Positions 61,113-64,000 of a DNA stretch of 64,000 nucleotides are shown here, piece by piece. The DNA comes from Kitasatospora sp. MMS16-BH015 (GTDB lineage Bacteria; Actinomycetota; Actinomycetes; Streptomycetales; Streptomycetaceae): assembly GCF_002943525.1 (NCBI RefSeq), contig NZ_CP025394.1:4402001-4466000 (forward strand), read 5' to 3'. The notes below the pieces were generated by a model that saw nothing but the letters and a program-made list of their open reading frames with translations, made no database searches and was not told where the DNA came from. Made by a program: the position numbers and the translations under genes. Each line of letters opens with the position of its first letter. Position 1 is the first letter of the stretch.

Positions 61113-64000
61113 TCAGCTCCGGGGGAGCGGCATCTCGAACCAGACCACCTTGCCGACGGCCTTGCGGGCCGTGCCCCAGCGCTCGGCGAGCTTGCTGACC
61201 AGGTTGAGGCCCCGGCCGTGCTCGTCGCCCGCGTCGGCGGGCTCCAGCGAGGGCAGGTTGTGGTTGTCGTCGCTGACCTCGACCAGCAGCTTGTCCACCC
61301 GGATCAGCTGGAGCTGGACGTGGTCGCGGGCCACCCGGACGGCGTTGGTGACCAGCTCGGAGACCAGCAGCTCCACGGTGTCGGTCAGCCCGGAGAGCCG
61401 CCAGGCGGCCAGCTGCTCGCGGACCAGAGCCCGGGCGTGCCGCACCTCGCCGGTGGCCACGCTCAGCTGCCAGGTGGCCACCTCCGTCGGCGGCACCCCG
61501 TCGAACCGGGCCACCAGGAGTGCGATGTCGTCCTGCCGGTCCTCCGAGTGCAGCCGCTCCAGCACCACGTCGCAGGCCTGCTCGGGGCTCTGTTTCGGGT
61601 CGATCAGGTTGCCGCAGAGCGCCGCGAGCCCCGCTCCTATGTCCCCGCCCCGGACCTCGACCAGCCCGTCGGTGCAGAGCACCAGCATCGAGCCGTCCGT
61701 CACCTCGATCTTCTTCGCCACGAACGGCACCCCGCCGACCCCGATCGGCGCCCCCGCCGGGATCTCCAGCAGCTCGCCGCTGCCGTCCGGGTGCACCAGC
61801 ACCGGCGGCACGTGGCCGGCGCTGGCCAGCTCGCAGGTGCGGTTGATCGGGTCGTAGACCGCGTACAGGCAGGTGGCCAGGTGGTCGTCGCCCAGCTTGT
61901 GCGCCAGGTTGTCCAGGTGGCGCAGCAGCTGGCCCGGCGGCAGGTCGAGGGCGGCCAGGGTCTGCATCGCGGTGCGGAAGCGGCCCATCGCCGCCGCCGA
62001 GTGCAGGCCGTGGCCCATCACGTCGCCGACCACCAGCGCCACCCGGCTGCCCGGCAGCTGGATCGCGTCGAACCAGTCGCCGCCCACCTCGGCCCGGCGG
62101 TCGCCCGGCATGTAGCGGTGGGCGATCTGCACCCCGGGGATCCGCGGCGGGCTGGTCGGGATCATGCTCCGCTGCAGCGTGGTGGCCACCTTGGACTCGG
62201 CCCGGTGCAGCCGGGCGTTGTCCAGCGAGAGCGCGGCCCGGGCGGCCAGCTCGCGCAGGGTGGCCGCGTCGGCGCGGTCGAAGGGGGTGCGGTCGGGCAG
62301 CCGCAGCAGCTTGAGGATGCCGAGCACGGTGCCGCGGGCGGAGAGCGGCAGCACCAGCATCGAGCGGCCGGTCACTATCGGCACCAGGTCCTGGCTGCCC
62401 AGCGATAGCGCGTACTCCACCGCCACGTCCGGGGTGACCGTCTCCACCAGCACCGGGGAGTTCTCCTGGAGCGCCAGGCCGGGCGGGGTGGAGCGCGGCA
62501 TCGACATCAGCGCGCCCTCCTCCAGCACATGCTCCCACTCGCCGGTGGCCGCGTTGAAGGCCCGGGCCACCCGGCGCAGCGAGGTGTCGTCGTCCGGCCG
62601 GCCGATCGGCAGCTCGGAGTCGGCGATCAGGCCGTCCAGCAGGTCGACGCAGGCGAAGTCGGCGACCCGGGGCACCAGCACCTCGCACAGCTCGCGGGCC
62701 GTGGTGTCGAGGTCCAGGGTGGTGCCGACACTGCTGCCGACCTCGCTCAGCAGGGCCAGCTGCTCGCTCGCCGGGCCGCTGGTCAGCACCTCGACGGCCG
62801 TGGAGGACTGGGCGGGCAGGGTGGTGACCAGCGCCGGGGCGGCGTGGCCGTGGGCGGAAGGTTCGATGGTGGGGCCTCCCGTGGTCGGGGCGGTGGAGTG
62901 CGAGCTCGCTCCCGGGCCGCTCTCGCTCGGGCCGCCGGGGCCGTGCGGGTTGCGGGGGGCGTCGGCGCTCGGGCCGGTCGGTGCGGCCGGGGGGTACGGC
63001 GGGGCGGCGCTGCGCGGGCCGGGCACGCCGACCGGCAGCAGGCCGATCGCGGCCTGGCCGGGCGCGGGCCGGGCCGGCTCTGGCGGCCGCCGGGCGGCGG
63101 ACCGGGGCTGGACGGCGCGCTGCTGCGCCGTCGGGTAGCGCCGGCCGAGCCCGGCCGCGACCCGGGCCACCCCGGAGCCGGCCGGTTCGTAGGGCAGCAC
63201 CGGCAGGCGGGTGGCGGAGTCGACCCAGAGCGCGGGGGCGCCGGTGCCGGTCAGCTGGGCCAGCAGGCTCCGGCGGCGCTCCTCGGAGCAGCGGGGCAGC
63301 AGGGCCTCGGCTGCGGCCAGGGCGGCGGCGCCGTCGGCGGGGGCGGGCGCGCCGGGGGTGGCGGTGACGGGGGTGAAGCCGGCCGCGATGCGGTGGAAGC
63401 CGCCCCGGCCGGCCGGGGCCGCCGCGTACGGGAGGAGGCGCTCGCCGAGGGCGATCCGGGGGCCGGCCGCGCGGAGCGGGCGGGCGTCGGCGGCCAGTAC
63501 CAGGAGGGTGCGGCCTGCCGGTTCGGTGAGCGGGTAGGCCCACCAGAGCATGTCGCGCAGCCGCTCCTCACGGTCCAGCACCGCCATCGAACCGGCCCAG
63601 GGCAGGCCGTCGGCGCCGGTCAGCGCGGCCAGGGTGTCGAAGGCGTCGCAGCGGCGGCCCGCCCCGCCGGGCTGGCCGCCGGCCGTCTCCGGGCGGGGCT
63701 CCACGGCGGGCAGCAGCCCGCTGGCGGCCCGGCCCCGGGTGACCTCGGCGCGGTGGCCGAACAGCTCCTCGGCGGCCCGGTTCCACCGGTCGATCCGGCC
63801 GTGGGTGTCGACCAGCACGGAGGCCACCCGCAGCAGCGCGACCACCCCGGCGGGGCGGATGCCGGGCGGGACGACGGAACTGCGGGCGCTTGCCGGCGGG
63901 GGTGTGGCGGCGGGTGCGGGTGTGGCGGGGCCGGCCGGCCCGGTGGGGGCCGGTGGGTGGGGCGTGCCGTGGCTGCTGGGCGCGCGGTGCGTGTGCGGCG
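61113..64000 (-). CDS. PAS-GAF-SpoIIE phosphatase with C-terminal anti-sigma-factor-like kinase domain (5' end beyond window)
   Basis: Multidomain signalling protein, at least 962 residues, open to the right edge. In order: a Pro/Ala-rich N-terminus, a PAS domain (VLVDTHGRIDRWNRAAEELFGH), a Gly/Pro linker, a GAF domain (SEVGSSVGTTLDLDTTARELCEVLV...), a PP2C/SpoIIE phosphatase (GDRRAEVGGDWFDAIQLPGSRVALVVGDVMGHG, LCTDGLVEVRGGD) and an RsbW-like ATPase (TVELLVSELVTNAVRVA...GRGLNLVSKLAERWG). Such proteins regulate alternative sigma factors by controlling anti-sigma antagonists. The start is outside the window. Confidence 0.93.
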   Translation of the reverse strand, partial: PHTHRAPSSHGTPHPPAPTGPAGPATPAPAATPPPASARSSVVPPGIRPAGVVALLRVASVLVDTHGRIDRWNRAAEELFGHRAEVTRGRAASGLLPAVEPRPETAGGQPGGAGRRCDAFDTLAALTGADGLPWAGSMAVLDREERLRDMLWWAYPLTEPAGRTLLVLAADARPLRAAGPRIALGERLLPYAAAPAGRGGFHRIAAGFTPVTATPGAPAPADGAAALAAAEALLPRCSEERRRSLLAQLTGTGAPALWVDSATRLPVLPYEPAGSGVARVAAGLGRRYPTAQQRAVQPRSAARRPPEPARPAPGQAAIGLLPVGVPGPRSAAPPYPPAAPTGPSADAPRNPHGPGGPSESGPGASSHSTAPTTGGPTIEPSAHGHAAPALVTTLPAQSSTAVEVLTSGPASEQLALLSEVGSSVGTTLDLDTTARELCEVLVPRVADFACVDLLDGLIADSELPIGRPDDDTSLRRVARAFNAATGEWEHVLEEGALMSMPRSTPPGLALQENSPVLVETVTPDVAVEYALSLGSQDLVPIVTGRSMLVLPLSARGTVLGILKLLRLPDRTPFDRADAATLRELAARAALSLDNARLHRAESKVATTLQRSMIPTSPPRIPGVQIAHRYMPGDRRAEVGGDWFDAIQLPGSRVALVVGDVMGHGLHSAAAMGRFRTAMQTLAALDLPPGQLLRHLDNLAHKLGDDHLATCLYAVYDPINRTCELASAGHVPPVLVHPDGSGELLEIPAGAPIGVGGVPFVAKKIEVTDGSMLVLCTDGLVEVRGGDIGAGLAALCGNLIDPKQSPEQACDVVLERLHSEDRQDDIALLVARFDGVPPTEVATWQLSVATGEVRHARALVREQLAAWRLSGLTDTVELLVSELVTNAVRVARDHVQLQLIRVDKLLVEVSDDNHNLPSLEPADAGDEHGRGLNLVSKLAERWGTARKAVGKVVWFEMPLPRS

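Overview
The window is a chromosomal replication-origin region of a high-GC filamentous actinobacterium of the Streptomycetaceae. The evidence is very GC-rich coding sequence with many GTG starts, the order trxB-trxA-(GNAT)-parB-parA-rsmG-jag-yidC-yidD-rnpA-rpmH-dnaA-oriC-dnaN-gnd-recF-DUF721-gyrB-gyrA, a crgA gene, paired class E sortases, and a DnaA with a very long domain II. I cannot separate Streptomyces from Kitasatospora or a close relative by eye.

Layout. 1-8.2 kb holds the thioredoxin pair, a GNAT acetyltransferase, chromosome partitioning (parB, parA, three perfect parS sites), rsmG and the membrane-insertion/RNase P block (jag, yidC, yidD, rnpA, rpmH). rpmH and dnaA diverge from a 436-bp region with a convincing promoter on each strand and a DnaA box beside the dnaA promoter. 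10.7-11.66 kb is oriC, with about 20 DnaA boxes and a TAG-trinucleotide run resembling a DnaA-trio unwinding element. 11.66-21.4 kb holds dnaN, gnd, recF, a DciA-like gene, gyrB, gyrA and a DUF3566 membrane protein. 21.5-32.6 kb holds a cyclopropane-fatty-acid synthase, tRNA-Ile, DLW-39, tRNA-Ala, DUF5324, cyclophilin, rhomboid, crgA, DUF881, pabA, two sortases, an oxidoreductase and a phage-regulator-like gene flanked by odd palindromes. Two further DnaA-box clusters lie here, 15-21 kb from oriC. 32.7-41.0 kb is the leftward cell-wall signalling operon fhaA-fhaB-PP2C phosphatase-rodA-pbpA-PASTA kinase.

After tRNA-Leu (41.3 kb) the content becomes accessory. A small secreted I36/crystallin-like protein, a lipoprotein, a peptidoglycan-binding membrane-fusion protein, a MacB-type ABC ATPase (with a TTA codon, so probably bldA-dependent) and permease, and a 1472-residue secreted protein with a lysozyme-like region and a golvesin-like domain look like one envelope system. 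Small membrane proteins, a weak transposase remnant, a secreted S53 protease with three C-terminal repeats and a two-component system follow. The right end holds an MprF/LysX-type protein, a multi-pass membrane protein and a SpoIIE-type phosphatase that runs off the edge.

The most unusual signals are the candidate bldA-controlled envelope system, the extra-origin DnaA-box clusters, the CTTNAAG-centred palindromes in and behind the gene at 31918-32568, parS sites lying in or at the start of coding sequence, and the TAG run in oriC.
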